Shown piece by piece: positions 10,866 through 23,285 of a stretch of 64,000 nt of DNA (within the stretch, counting starts at the first letter, position 1; each line of letters opens with the position of its first letter). Where the stretch lies: the NCBI GenBank assembly GCA_028023455.1, contig JAQFVV010013368.1:62001-126000 (forward strand), in the 5' to 3' direction. Under the pieces are notes generated by a model. The model had not been told where the DNA came from, did no database searches, and was given only the letters and a program-made list of their open reading frames with translations. Made by a program: the position numbers and the translations under genes. Origin of the DNA: Epiperipatus broadwayi (Eukaryota > Onychophora > Udeonychophora > Euonychophora > Peripatidae).

Positions 10866-11560
10866 TTTCAAGCAAAACAAAATATGTTTATAATACCTCT
10901 CTCTAAAAGTAGCTAATCTCTCTGTGATTCAAAATTCAGTCATTTTATACTTTTTCTTTTATCAGTTGTTTTTGAAGATGCAATTGTAAGATAACGTCCA
11001 AAAATAGATTCAAATCTATTTCCAGATTAGAAATAGATTTGACAACATGTTTTTTAACAAAAGTATCTCTAATCTTAATCCCATTTTAAGTAAAAAAAAC
11101 TTTAATTAAAAATACCTACCCCAGATTAAAACAATAGTGCTTCCAACCCTTAATTATTTTTGGACAAATAACAACAGTCACATCTTCCATTTTGGATTTT
11201 ATAAAAAATATACAGTTTAATAGAAAAACAAGCAATTTAAAAAGAAAAAGCTAAAAATGACATATAATAAATATTTAAAAACATCAATATTTTGTTAGTA
11301 AGTTTTGCTCCTATGTATATATTTGAGCCGCATCTATAATACTTTAATAAAAAAGAACTAATAATTAATAAAAAGAATTAATAATAATTTTAAAACATGT
11401 TATTGAAACATTAAATTTTATAATTTAGGCGCGCATCTCAAATATATACATGAAATATATATACACGACAAAAGGAGCGGGATGGGAAATAGGGATTTAA
11501 ACATAGGTTAGTAGATGGAAACATGAAGCACAATCTTAAGCTAAGATTGATTGCTTCAAT
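10866..11560. other. intron, nothing recognised
   Basis: A/T-rich. A small inverted repeat at about 11005-11045 ('aaatagattcaaatctatttc' region) is visible. No coding support. Confidence 0.35.
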
Positions 11561-11564
11561 ATAC

Positions 11565-12310
11565 ATCTTATAATATCTTTTATATTTTACATTATTATTA
11601 TTCATTTTACTAACAATCATTATTTATAATTTATTCATTCAATAATTTATAATCTATTTTAATTTATAATATTATTATTTTAAACATCTTTTATATCTTC
11701 TAACTTCAATGCTAAATTCAAATTTTAAAAATTTTACCAGTATACTTTTAGTATCCTCCCTCTTTAAATTTTGATGTGATGTGATGCACTGTGACTTCTC
11801 CTTATACAGAGTCAGGAATCTCCCCGCAACCATGTCTAGAGAAACTTGTTTTTTTTTTACTTATATTATTAGCAGCTCCCTCTTCTTATTTTTATATAAC
11901 TAAATTTTTTTTTTTTAAATTTATTTTTATTCTTTATTTATTTTATTCTTATTACTCTTTAAATACTTAACTCTAACTTAATATTAAGTTAGAATTAAGT
12001 ATTTAAAGACTAATAAGAATAAAATAAATAAAGAATAAAAATAAAAACTTTAAAAAATTTTGTTATATAAAAATAGGAAGAGGGAGCTGCTAATAATATG
12101 TGTAAAATTTAAAGGTGGGGGGGGGGGGTACTAAAAGTATAACGGTAAAATTTTTAAAATTTGAATTCAGCATTGAAGTTAGGAGATATAAAAGGTGTTA
12201 TAAAATAATATTATAAATTAAAATAGATTATAAATTATTGAATGAATAAATTATAAATAATGATTGTTAGCAAAATGAATAATAATAATGTAAAATATAA
12301 AAGATATTAA
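11565..12310. repeat. ~750-bp palindrome (foldback element)
   Basis: The sequence is self-complementary about a centre at 11978/11979 ('ctaacttaata' meets 'ttaagttag'). Inner arms are 11865-11978 and 11979-12095 (from 'gcagctccctcttc' to 'gaagagggagctgc'). Outer arms are about 11565-11765 and 12110-12310, covering 'aatcattatttataattt' and its complement. A block at about 11770-11860 exists on one side only. The right arm carries a G homopolymer at about 12117-12128. This is a long foldback element or an inverted duplication; no coding frame is present. Confidence 0.9.
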
Positions 12311-12479
12311 ATTAGAGTTAAATATAATAAGAATAAAATAAAACAAAGAATAAAAATAGAATATATATATATAAAAGAATTTTTAATTAATAAATATAGA
12401 ATGTAAAAAAAAGGATAAAAAAATGAATAATAATAATGTAAAATATAAAAGATATTATAAGATGTATATATAGAATGTA

Positions 12480-12660
12480 AATTATATGTTCATGTATATT
12501 TATATTTATATGTTTGTATTAAGTTGTAGTTCTGAAGAAGATTTCTGAGCAATTGAAATTGCAAACTGTAAAAAGGGTGGTAAATAAAGCATTGTGTAAC
12601 AATAGTAAAGTGCATGGATGATTTAGTATTATATGGTATTATTAGTTTACTTTGCAAACA
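12480..12660 (+). repeat. interspersed repeat C, copy 2
   Basis: Inverted partner of 8280-8470. It contains CTGAAGAAG at about 12532 followed by a weak hairpin and TGAAATTG. Confidence 0.8.
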
Positions 12661-12688
12661 TTGAATCAGACACAATTTAGGATATGAA

Positions 12689-13018
12689 TTATAATTTACT
12701 GGCAAGTTCCACGACGGATTCATGTAGATTGTTGATTATACCATGCATGATGTTTGTGTTGAAGAGCTCATTGATATGTTTACTTTGATTTCTTCTGTCA
12801 ACATTTTCACATTCCTGGTCCGTTTTAAGGCTGGACTCGAAAGTTTTTTGGAGGGACCTCTTTATGGCAAAAGAAGATGTCCACAAACGCTCCAGTTTCC
12901 ACTCTGGCATGATGACTTGGTTCAAAAAATGAGTAATCCTGGATAGAGATATTTTCTCTATCCAGGACCCATGGAAAATGCCAGCCAAAATAACCCTCTT
13001 CGCAGTTGTCTGCTTCAT
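12689..13018 (-). pseudogene. possible coding remnant, family unknown
   Basis: A 109-codon open frame on the - strand has a balanced, protein-like composition (stretches such as GIFHGSWIEKISLSRITHFL and ESSLKTDQECENVDRRNQSK), and the DNA is less A/T-rich than its flanks. The 'GSW.EKI.LS...' part recalls the N-terminal half of IS1595/ISXO2-type DDE transposases captured by animal genomes, but this is weak. An overlapping frame also reads well at 12850-13000, suggesting a frameshift. A perfect 12-bp hairpin sits inside it (12938-12966). I do not recognise a function. Confidence 0.35.
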
Positions 13019-13065
13019 TTTATATCCGGGTCAGTTTTAGATTGCTGTGCATATTATTGTTATCA

Positions 13066-13095
13066 GAATGTACAAGTTCATAATCTTGTACATTC
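13066..13095. other. perfect 11-bp hairpin
   Basis: GAATGTACAAG at 13066-13076 pairs perfectly with CTTGTACATTC at 13085-13095 around an 8-base loop. It is followed by a T-rich stretch. Function unknown. Confidence 0.8.
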
Positions 13096-13559
13096 CTTTT
13101 TTTGCATTTTTGCTACAAAATCTTTTTTTTATAAATTCTTTCGGCCATATTTAATTATCGGTAAAACTGATTGTAATCATTTGTTTGGAATGTCTTTCTT
13201 TCATTTATCTGGATAAACAATCTGTATGCATTTCTATTTCCTCCACTTCTAACTTTAATTAATTAGATAATACGAAACATAAATAACCTTCATTGTATGT
13301 ATAAATAAAAAAAAATTATACTAACTAAAAAAAAAAAAGAAAGTTAAACTGCGCCCATTGAGCAATTTTCAAATCTAATTTCTTTTAACTTTTAAATATT
13401 ACCATATGCCAACACACTTGTACCATATATACGTATATAAATGGAACAATATATATAAATCAATGCAGAATAGGATAATAAGTGAAAAGAAATTATAATC
13501 TAAAATAATGGCACTTGAAAGTGAAAGCAACAATACTTAAACTCTACTAAGAAGAAGAC

Positions 13560-15260
13560 TAAATACTTATGTTTTCTTGAGAAAATAGTAAGAACAATAT
13601 TCAGGGTTAAAGTTTTGCCCTCCAACATTTGCAGAGCTTATTGCATACTTCAACATCATTCATAGGAGTAATACTAATTTCAGATCACCTTTTTGCACAT
13701 AAGGGCAAAATCAAAAGGAATGGGATATGATGATAACTTCAAATTTACAACCCTCTTAAGGGAACAGCAGTTAAACCTTCAAAAAGGTTGCAGATGATCT
13801 ACACTATATAGTATTTATCAAATTATATCTTCCACGACTTACTTAGGTAAAATATCCTGTGGCTAACAGAAGCAGAGGCTAATATGACAAAAAATTCTAT
13901 TGCCAAGAAATATGCAAGATTTTGTCAATCTGTGGAATGAGTCCAAAAAAATCAAATAATCTTTTATTTATTGCATCTGATGCTTCATTCACAGAAACAC
14001 AAGGATATTCTCACTGATTGTTAGATATTTGATCAAGGTGTTGAAATGGCTAATGCTATCTGTAATTTGACCAGGTCCTCAGATGATTCCCACAATTAAA
14101 TATAAAAAAAAAATTAACTTTATATTGTGCAGTTAATGCACATGTGAATTATGGGCAGTGTAATTCCATATTGAAATTGTTTCAAGAAGAAAACGAAAAT
14201 GTTTAAAGCAAACTGCTCAAATCATATATTATATAATGCACAAAACGTGAATCTGTTGGATTGAATGTGGATGTCGAAATGGACATCGTAAAAATATATG
14301 GAAAGTTTTCCCAGTTAATGCAAAAAAAAAAAAAAGAGTTGAAGTCATTCATTGATTTTGTTGATACCTAATAGTTGCATTATTGTTTATTATGGACCTA
14401 TTCATGGGCTTTCCCTAATCTCAACTGGGTTTTTAATGCAAAACTGATTACTTATTAGGAGTTATTTCAAAAGCATGAATGACTTTAATTAAAAAAAAAG
14501 ATTTTAAATGATGAAGATTCTGAAAATAAACATCTTATTGAGACATATAATTTCGGTGCCTTAATTGTTCAATGTGCCATAATTTTTGAAACTGCATTCC
14601 CTAACATCGTGGATTGTTATGATATAATGTAATGATTAGATAATAAAACTCAGCAGAGTGTAGAGGACTGTTTTGTTGATATGGGCATTGGGAAAAATGT
14701 CAGTTGTTCCGATCTAATCCAGAGAAATGTGGTAGAGATGATTTTGTTAATTTCGACTGGTGCTTTCACAAACATATTTTTAAGAATTTTACATTACCAA
14801 GTGCAAATCCTACCTCCAATATCTTTTTTCATCAAATTTAAACATGGTACTTCCTTTTAGACATTTGCAAACCATTATAAAATAATTTAATCTTGTTTCT
14901 AGGTGGGCAATCTATATAAAGAGTTTTTAATATAAAAAGTTTTATGAATGTTAAGGACAGGAAGTATAGAACAAAATTGGGTCAATACTTTTAGTGATTT
15001 AAGTAACAAACAAATTGATGTGCTAAATCTTAATAAGATCTTCACTCTTTGTTTCAAGCACCCCATGCTCAAATGCTTATACTGAAAGAGTTTTTCAGTG
15101 ATAAATCATTGAAATCAAAGCAGCTTAGAACTAATTAAGTCAGAACTACTCATAACAATTAATCATGACTAAAGCTACAAGAAGGTTTTGAAATTTAAAC
15201 AAATGCTTAGTTTTGCAGCATCAGTTGGCAAATACATATAGGTTAAGGCTAAGCAAAGTG
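13560..15260 (+). pseudogene. decayed hAT transposase
   Basis: Fragments in shifting + frames match the order of a hAT (ZBED-like) transposase. A central part around 14270-14420 contains a 'D-x-V-K-I-Y-G-K-F-S-Q' stretch. A C-terminal dimerisation-like part around 15070-15170 reads AYTERVF, then SVINH, then a run resembling the conserved 'R.RL...N....L.I..N' block. Many stops and frameshifts and several A homopolymers show it is dead. No terminal inverted repeats or 8-bp duplication were found around it, so its borders are approximate. The assignment rests on the C-terminal block and is tentative. Confidence 0.45.
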
Positions 15261-15332
15261 TAAATTTATATTTTATATTATAATCTGTTTATATATTATC
15301 AACATTTGTAAATAAGTGAATAACTCTGTTTA

Positions 15333-15527
15333 TATGGAACTGAACAGGAAGTAACTGAATCTTCCAATGAATTATATCATGTTTGCAACCCAATCACAAC
15401 TATCCATCAGCCCAGAAGTCAGGTCTGAGAGGTTGGTCTGACTCGTGGATTATGGATGGTTAGGTTTGGGTTGCAAACATGATATAAACTCATTGGAAGA
15501 TTTAGTTACTTCCTGTTCAGTTCCATA
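15333..15527. repeat. foldback hairpin, ~75-bp arms
   Basis: 15333-15407 ('tatggaactgaacaggaag' to 'caactatccat') is complementary to 15452-15527 ('atggatggttagg' to 'cttcctgttcagttccata') with few mismatches, around a 44-base GC-richer loop. A small foldback element. Confidence 0.93.
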
Positions 15528-15530
15528 TTA

Positions 15531-16282
15531 TCATCATTGTAAATTATGCTATAAAAGTGCTCAAAATTTATTGGGACTAAACCTTCCCATGAATTCATGG
15601 TTAAAAGTTACACTACTTTTACTTCTGAATTTCCTTTTTTCATTTTTAACTGAAATATCAATTGCATTTTTTTTTTTTTTTTGAAGAAAGGAAAATATCA
15701 ATGCTCATTCTCTTTTGTATTTACAATTATGACAGACAAAAATTATCGACCAAGGTAGCGATTAGAAAGCAAAGGTAGAGAATGCTAAGAATGACTAAAT
15801 TTTGAATCTAGGCTGCCCTTCAACGAATTTATAAAACTATCTATAATTATAAAGACTACTTTCAAATGAAAGAAATTTATAGGGACTAAAATAACTTTAT
15901 AATATTAAATGAACTATTGTTCGACTTTGTGAAGAAAAAAAAAAGAGTCAATTAATTTGAAAAGTGGATACATACTTTACTATAAAAGAATACATATTGG
16001 AAAGAACAAATGGAATGGAATCGTGATAAATAAAAAGTGAAGAAACATTGTGGAGATTTATAGAGTTGCAAGATTAGTTATTAAATTTAATGGAATATAT
16101 CAAATGCAGATAATTAAGCTTTATGAGCCAGTAAGTTTTCTTTGTAATGGAGAAGTTGAGTGTTTTTATCTAGATATATAAAATGCTTGTGATTAATTCG
16201 AACAATATTTTAAAATTGTTCATGGAATATTTTAATGTTAGAATTGGAAAAAGATTTAAATACAAAAGATATCTAGTAAATT
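15531..16282. other. intron, nothing recognised
   Basis: A/T-rich with a T homopolymer at 15668-15682. No supported gene or repeat copy. Confidence 0.35.
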
Positions 16283-18900
16283 TTGATCAATCAATCAATA
16301 GTGCTCTGCCCTATGAACATCTCCAAAGAGCAGTCATATAGTCAATTCATCCATTTCTCCATTCAGTTCTGTTCATTGTCCAGATCTCCAATTTTGCCTA
16401 TCTCTTCCCATCTCGTAGCATCCAGCATGATCAATCTTTTCTGTGTGTACTTTTTTCTTGTTTCCATTCACCATTTCCTCTAAAATATCCTTCATTAAAC
16501 TAATTTTTCTTCTTATATGTCTAGTCCAGTTTTCTTTCTATCTGATTTCCTCAATTAATTTTTATTTTATTTATTTCAAAACTTATTCATTTATCATTTT
16601 ATTCATCCAACTTTATCCATTCTTCTCCACATCCATATTGCAAAAACCTCTAACTCTTTTCGTCATTGTCCACCTTTTACAACCATACAATAATGCACTC
16701 CACAAATAGCCCTTACCTTAATCCCCTTTCCAAAGGTGCACAAAATATTTTATTTCTCTTAATAAATGCCTCTCTGCCAATACTGTCCTTTTAACTTTAT
16801 CCTCGCGTTTTATATCCCCACTCGATCAACTACCCAAGTATCTAACTTCCTTCTCATGCTGAAATATTCTTAATATTGTATTCTTTTTGTATTTCTTTCT
16901 ATCCATTATATCTGGTCTTTTCAACTTTAAGTTTTATTCTCTATTCCATACATCCTTCCTTTCATTTTTATTCATCATATTCTGTAAATTCTTTTCATTC
17001 TCAATTATAAGAACCATATTAGTTTCAAATCTTAACATTTTATTATTCCATCGCTAATATTAGCTCCTCCACAATCCAAATATTTATCTGTCGTGTCTTC
17101 TAAATAAATATTAAAAAGCAAAGATGATATACAGCATCTTTGTCTAACTCCTTTGTATATCAACTTCTTCAGTCTCATTATTCTCTAATTTGATTCATAT
17201 TCTTTATCAATATAATTTTTTAAGATGGTTATAAGTTTATTCCAGATAATCTATCAAATGCTTTTTTCAAATTCATAAACATATACCAATTTATTTTTAT
17301 TTTTCAATATAATTTCTCTGTACCATCATTCTACCAACACCAATAGCATTTCTTGTATTTGTTCCCCTCTGAAAAACAAATTGTTTCAATATAATATCCC
17401 TTTTTCCCATAAGTTCTTCTTTTTGGACATCTCAATAATATTATTGAAGCATGAGATAAACTTATTGTTCTTTACTCTTCACATTTAAAGACTTACTTCT
17501 TTTTTAGCAATTGTAAATCATTATATTCATAAAAAAATCTTTAGGCCAAACTCTACTATTATATATCAAATTGTACAATCACAACAATTTTTTTCATAGA
17601 AATATTTCCCAACTATTTTTAAAATTCTGTAGATATTGTATCAAATCCAACGGCTTTACCATTTTTCCTTTTTTTATTGATTTAATTATTTCTTCCATCA
17701 ATATATCCATACCTTATTCATCTACCTAAATATCTTTTTCTCTTTCAAGTTCATAATTAATTGCATTATTTTCTTTTCTTAAAAGATTTTGGGAAGATAT
17801 TCTTCCATCTTATCAATAATCATCCTTAGCAGTTAATCTCTTTCCATTCGTATCAGCTATTTCACTCATTAAATGTCAGATCGTATCATTTTTGCTTGTT
17901 GAAGCACTTCTATTTACAATAGTTGTTCCAACCAGTTTGTTTTTTGCCAGATTTTTTTTTTCTATGTAATTCAATATTATTTTTTCTATATTTTCTTTCT
18001 CCTTCCTCACTAATGATTTCTTCCATCTTCTCTATATGGCCACTTTTTTCAATATTCTTTCAGTTATCGAAAGACATTATGCTTTTTTTTAAATTTAATA
18101 GTTTCTATTATATGTTTTTTTCTGTTTTTGATATTCCCTCTTTAATATTACACAATGCTTATTAGAATCATTATGTATTCTTCATCTTTATTAATATTCT
18201 TTATTACCTTCCTTTCCCATATCTTTCAATTTATCCATGTCTCTCTCTATTCATCCATTTTACATTCAATTTTAAATTTGCCATAGACCATATTATGATC
18301 AGAGTTTATATCCAGGGAAAAATATGATAATTACCTCATTCATTACTTTTTTTCAGTATTAATAATTCCCAACAATTTTTCTTTTTTTACCTTTCACTAC
18401 AACATTTTCTCTATCTCATATTATTTTCCTCCATCTTTTCATACTATTTATATATTTTTCTATGATTATGACTTATATATAATTGGAATGTGAATTTGTA
18501 TAAATACCAAATCCTTAGGACTTGCAATTATTCTTATCACTGTAAGTCTATCATCAATACGATCTACCTTTACCACACTGTTGCAAACTTTCTTTCAAAC
18601 CAGCTCTAAACAGGGAAAACTCTCCATACAGTAGTTACGTGCTGGCATAAGAGATGATGATCATGTGATGTTTAGTGGTTTAAAACCAGCTCTAATTATT
18701 ACGTTATTACCAGTAGAATCATACAACTTATTATCCCGACCATGTACTTCACCACTTTTCTCCCATCTCATTCGCTTAATTGAGTGTTGATATTTTTTAT
18801 TTTCATTTCCCTTTTCAAATTTCCCATCACTTTTCAATGAACTTTCAGTCTAATTCCCAACTTTTAATGTTTCTTCTTTTAATGCACTGTCGTTATGAAA
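16283..18900 (-). pseudogene. decayed non-LTR retrotransposon (reverse transcriptase), minus strand
   Basis: Read on the - strand, the order from high to low coordinate is that of a LINE reverse transcriptase. Around 17690-17640 one frame gives KNGKAVGFDTIS (usual form 'KNGKA.G.D.I'). About 17285-17235 gives MNLKKAFDRLSGINL (RT block 'DL.KAFD'). About 17155-17085 gives VRQRCCISSLLFNIYLED ('VRQG..LSP.LFN[IL]Y'). About 16700-16283 looks like the C-terminal domain. Frameshifts are frequent. The + strand is strikingly T/C-rich because the element is A/G-rich. I cannot fix the clade. A 74-bp foldback insertion interrupts it at 18609-18682. Confidence 0.75.
18609..18682 (+). mobile_element. 74-bp member of foldback family A, 12-bp target duplication
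   Basis: The element starts AACAGGGAAAACTCTCC and ends GATGTTTAGTGGTTTA. It is flanked by the 12-bp direct repeat aaaccagctcta (18597-18608 and 18683-18694). It inserted into the LINE remnant. The ends match those of the longer copies at 41127-42558 and 48587-48928. Confidence 0.9.
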
Positions 18901-19159
18901 CTTTTGCAGGTTTACAATCTCAATAGTTCCATGTCTACCCTTGCTAGGACAATACTTTCTTTAGTTAAGGCTTTGACATCTATCTTAATTAATCTTGCAT
19001 TCATGCTCCTAATGAAAAATGAAGGGAATTGGAAAAATTGGTTTCCTGTAGTCTTTTTTCTGCTCAGCAATAATCTTCATTACAGTCTTAACTAATTTAA
19101 CTTAATATTTAAATAGATAGTAATTCTAAATTTATTAAACGCACATTGATTACGTAAGT

Positions 19160-19348
19160 AATATTTACTGAGGCTATAACCTCGACAATATGTGTATAAC
19201 ATGCGATAATAGGGACCTCTACAGGTGTTTGCGCTATGGAATCCCCCCTTTTTTTTCATAGCGCAAGCTTGTGGTTAAAACACCTGTAGAGATCCCTACT
19301 ATCGCATGTTATACGCATATTGTCGAGGTTATAGCCTCAGTAAATATT
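19160..19348. repeat. foldback hairpin, ~80-90-bp arms
   Basis: 19160-19238 ('aatatttactgaggctata' through 'gcgctatg') is complementary to 19257-19348 ('catagcgc' through 'tatagcctcagtaaatatt'), with an 18-base loop of C and T runs. The arms are nearly identical, suggesting a young element. The right arm has about 13 extra bases near the loop. Confidence 0.95.
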
Positions 19349-19389
19349 ATTTAAATAGATGTATATTATCTATACTAAACTTAATGCAA

Positions 19390-20095
19390 TTAGAAGGACT
19401 TGAACTCAGACTTTCAAGCCCTCCATAGCTCTCCACTCCATCTTATATCACAATACATGTGAAAAAGATAAATGATCTCCAATATATCTATTTTATGCTG
19501 AACCAGCACTCATCAGTTGATCCAAGTCACCATCTTTCATATGTATATACAATCAGTACTCAGTTTATATTAAGATAGCAAATCTTCAAACTTTAATGGC
19601 CAAGCTTCAATCTTCTCCATTCTCCAAATCTTCAAGCATCCATATCATTGAAATAATATCAGCTTCAATGAGGGCTTTGAGTGTTCCGTCCTCAAATTTT
19701 CAACAATATGGATGGCTGAAGAGTTGGAGGGTGGAGAAGATTGAAGTCTGTCCATTAAAGTATGAAGATACATGGGTATGATAATAAAATTGGCATCAAC
19801 AAGGGATTTTTCATCATCAGATTTCCATGAATATCTGAAGAGTTGGAGGTGAAGATTGAAGCCTATCCATTAAAGTTTGAAGATTTGCTATCTTAATATA
19901 AACAGCTCTGATTCTATATATGTGTGGGAGATGGTGATCTGGACCAATTGATGGGTGCTGGTTCAGCACGGAATACATATATTCCAGATCATTTATCTTT
20001 TTCACATGTGTATCAGTTGTATAAGATGGAGTAGATAGCTATGGAGAGCTTGAAAATCTGAGTTCAAGTCCTAATTATAATCTAATTAATAAATT
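19390..20095. repeat. foldback element, family D
   Basis: The outer arms pair 19393-19480 ('ggacttgaactcagacttt', 'tgtgaaaaagataaatgatc') with 19990-20090 ('gatcatttatctttttcac', 'gagttcaagtcc'). Inner arms pair about 19570-19640 with 19840-19905 ('ttaagatagcaaatcttc' and its complement). The same family occurs at 28500-29430 and 38625-38998. No transposase frame is present. Confidence 0.85.
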
Positions 20096-21117
20096 CAATC
20101 TTAAAAGTGATCTTTGATTAATGACATATAAGTTATGTGTAAGTACTCTAAAAGTCAAATACTAATAGGAAAGACAGAATTAACAGTTAATATCTTTAAC
20201 CTTCAGAAATGCTTCAATGAGTTTAAGATAGAACTTCCAACTTATTTAAAAATATTAATATGATAATAATGCAATCTTAAATGAGTTCTATAAGAAGATA
20301 GATGGACTGTTATACAGATTGCCATTTCAAAAAGTAGCAATTTTCTAGCGAATTTTCAACTGAGCCAATGCAATGTCCAAAGAAAAGGAAAAAAAAAATA
20401 TGAAAATGTTCAAAAATAATTCATCTAAAAGAACCAAATATATGTAATTCTATAAAATGATACTAAAAAAAAAGATCATGTTAATGAAAGAAGTTATAAC
20501 TTAATTGGCAAGGAAAATAAAGTTGTTTCAACAACAATAGGAAAAGATGCCAATATTACTAAAAGAAGAGATGACATCATGAAATATTTGGAAGAGTTTT
20601 ATAAAGGAAGCTATTGTAATAAAGAACATGAATACATAGCCACTAAAAATACAAACATTTTTGTAATGTGGAGTATTTTAAATAAAGAGATGATACATGC
20701 AATTAAATCTATGAAAAATGGAAAATCTAAAATGATAGAATCATTATGTATTTCTTGAAAGAAGCATGCAAAGAATAGAAAAATTATTGGCAAAGCCATA
20801 TACCAAATATATACATCTGGTGACAATTTGAAGACAGCAGTAGTGAAATTGATATTCAGGAAAGATAAAATTGAAGATATTAGAAATTGCTAATCAGTTC
20901 TATGATAGGTCTTTCTATATTCATTACAAATTGTCCACAGATAATTTTGGAGTCAAATAAAAGCATTTTAAAGTAATTATATTATAGTAGATTACATTTA
21001 ATATTTAATAGAAATTATATAACTGATGAATATGAATTGCTATTTTTCAAAAAAATTGTAGCTTATAAAAAGACAATTGACTGTATGAGCATTTCATCAG
21101 GCATTAAAACTTTAGGA

Positions 21118-22174
21118 CTGTGGTGTGCAAGCTTTTTACACTTGTGATCCCTATACTCAGACTGAAATTTTACACAACCCATTATATGTAATTACCATCT
21201 TATTATAAGGATATAAGAATAGTAATGATAAAAGTCATTTTACCACATACAAGTATATATCTACAAAAGAATTCAGATGTCACATGACCTAATTTAATAA
21301 GCTTGTATTTACAAATGTTATATATAGAACTCGCAAAATAAGTTCTTAACAAGCTTTGAGAATATCCCCAATCCTAGACCAGTTTTCTTGTTCTAATATT
21401 TTTAATCAAATACTTGTATATCCTAGGACCTCACTGATGATGCCAATAGCAAAAACCAGTTTGGGGATATTCTCAAAGCTTGTTAAGAGCTTATTTTGCG
21501 AGCTCTATATATAACATTTGTAAATACAAGCTTATTAAATTAGGTCATGTGACATATGACTTAATTTTTTTGTAATTTTATTTTTTGCTATTAAGGCTTT
21601 GGTAATTTTATATTGTCAAAACTATTAATATATGGTGTATCTGAACTTAATTCATTGCCATATGCTATTTAAGTTAGGTAGCTGGATTGGAAGACACATG
21701 AATGTTTGAAAATTTCAAACTTTCTACTTAATAGTTATACATTAAATAAAGTATTCGGCTTGTTTTTGGGCTTGTTTTAGTATTATTAATCTAATGCTTG
21801 AATATCCTAGCACATCACTGATGATGCCAGTAGCAGAAACTGGTCTGGGGTTGGGGATATTCTCAAAGCTTGTTAAGAGCATATTTTGCAAGCTCTATAT
21901 ATAAAATATATATCTTTATTGTTAAAAGGAGGTTGTCTTAAACAATAGTTTGAAATTGTTGATTGTTATCTATATTGGGATTGTCTAAGTGTTGACTGAT
22001 TTCTTATGGTTAGATATATATCTTTATATTATATTTCAGCATATACTATTTGATATAAAATGTTTGAAAAAACTGCATATTATCCAACATGAGAATTTCT
22101 CAAAATTTTTATGACCCCAAGCAATTTTTCTGTGACCCCTTGAGGGTTTGCACCCCACAGGTTACACACCGCTG
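21118..22174. mobile_element. hAT-type DNA element with 8-bp target duplication
   Basis: The left end CTGTGGTGTGCAAGC and the right end GGTTACACACCGCTG are imperfect inverted repeats of the hAT type (C-A-G-x-G-G-T-G-T-G). The flanks are ctttagga (21110-21117) and ctttagaa (22175-22182), an 8-bp duplication with one mismatch. No transposase frame is seen. It contains foldback family E copies at 21265-21560 and 21780-21905, so elements are nested three deep inside the LINE. Confidence 0.75.
21265..21560. repeat. foldback family E copy
   Basis: 21267-21380 ('gtcacatgacctaatttaa' to 'tatccccaatcc') pairs with 21455-21560 ('ggggatattctcaaagc' to 'ttaggtcatgtgac'). The same arms occur at 22738-23285 and 33745-34745. 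Confidence 0.88.
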
Positions 22175-22737
22175 CTTTAGAATATGAAGATATAGCATGT
22201 TGGCAAATTCTGAAAAATATTATGCCATAGTTGTTTTTGAATCTAATAAAATAATTTGTGAGTTGAAATAAGAAACTAAGTAAATAAAAATTAATGAGAT
22301 TGCTTAAATAATCTAAGATTTGAAGAAGACATGACTGTTTGCAAATAACACTTCACAGTTTCAGAAAATGTTACAAGATCTATCAAAGGAAAGTAAGAAT
22401 ACAGGACTAATGATAAATTTCCAAAAAATAAAAAAAAAAACTTAAATAATATTTCATAGTTTTTAAAAAGAATGAGAAAATTAAGAGTGATAGTAATGAT
22501 AATGAATTAAAGGTAATATTTGATGTTTTTTAATATTTTTTCGATGTTTGAAGCAGTATTAATATTATCTTTAATTTATTGCCTTACGGTAATGAAATTA
22601 TCATAGCTTTTTATATCATAACAAATGCAAGGCCCAATTAATAATATGGATTAAAACATAATGGATGAAATTAATCGTAACATTAGATTGTGCATGATAG
22701 AGATAGCTTAATATTGAAAAGAAATATATTACAAAAA

Positions 22738-23285
22738 GTCACATGACCTAATTTAAACAAGCTTGTATTACAAATGTTATATAAAGAGCTCACAAATAAG
22801 CTCTTATCAAGCTTTGCAGAATATCCCTAACCCCAGACCCGTTTCTGCTACTGGCTTCCTCAGTGAAGTATTAGGATATTCAAGCATTAGATTAAAAATA
22901 CCAGGATAAGCCTAGCACTTTAATGGATAACTATTAAGTAGAAGATCTGAAATTTTCAGACATCCATATGCTTTCCAATCCAGCTATCTAACTTAAATAG
23001 CCATATGCTATTAAAGCTTTGGTGATTTTATATTGCTAAAGCTATTAATATATGGCTATTTAAGTTAGATAGCTGGTTTGGAAAACATGGGTGTCTGAAA
23101 ATTTCCGATTTTCTACTTAATAGTTATCCATTAGATAAAGTGCTGGGCTTGTCCTGGTATTTTTAATTTAATGCTTGAATATCCTAGCATCTCACTAAGG
23201 AAGCCAGTAGTAGAAACAGATCTGGGGTTAGGATATTCTACAAAACTTGATAAGAGCTTATTTGCAAGCTCTTTATATAACATTA
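22738..23285. repeat. foldback family E, ~255-bp arms
   Basis: 22738-23000 and 23045-23285 are inverted copies. Both carry 'atatcctagcat'-type, 'ccatatgc' and 'tctaacttaaatagcc' blocks and end at 'acatgacctaattt' or 'tatataacatt'. The loop is about 40 bases. It interrupts the RTE-like LINE. Confidence 0.88.

Noticed and set aside
16283-18165. Several Phe/Ser-rich + strand frames of 60-88 codons.
   Set aside because: They are antisense to a LINE reverse transcriptase remnant on the - strand.
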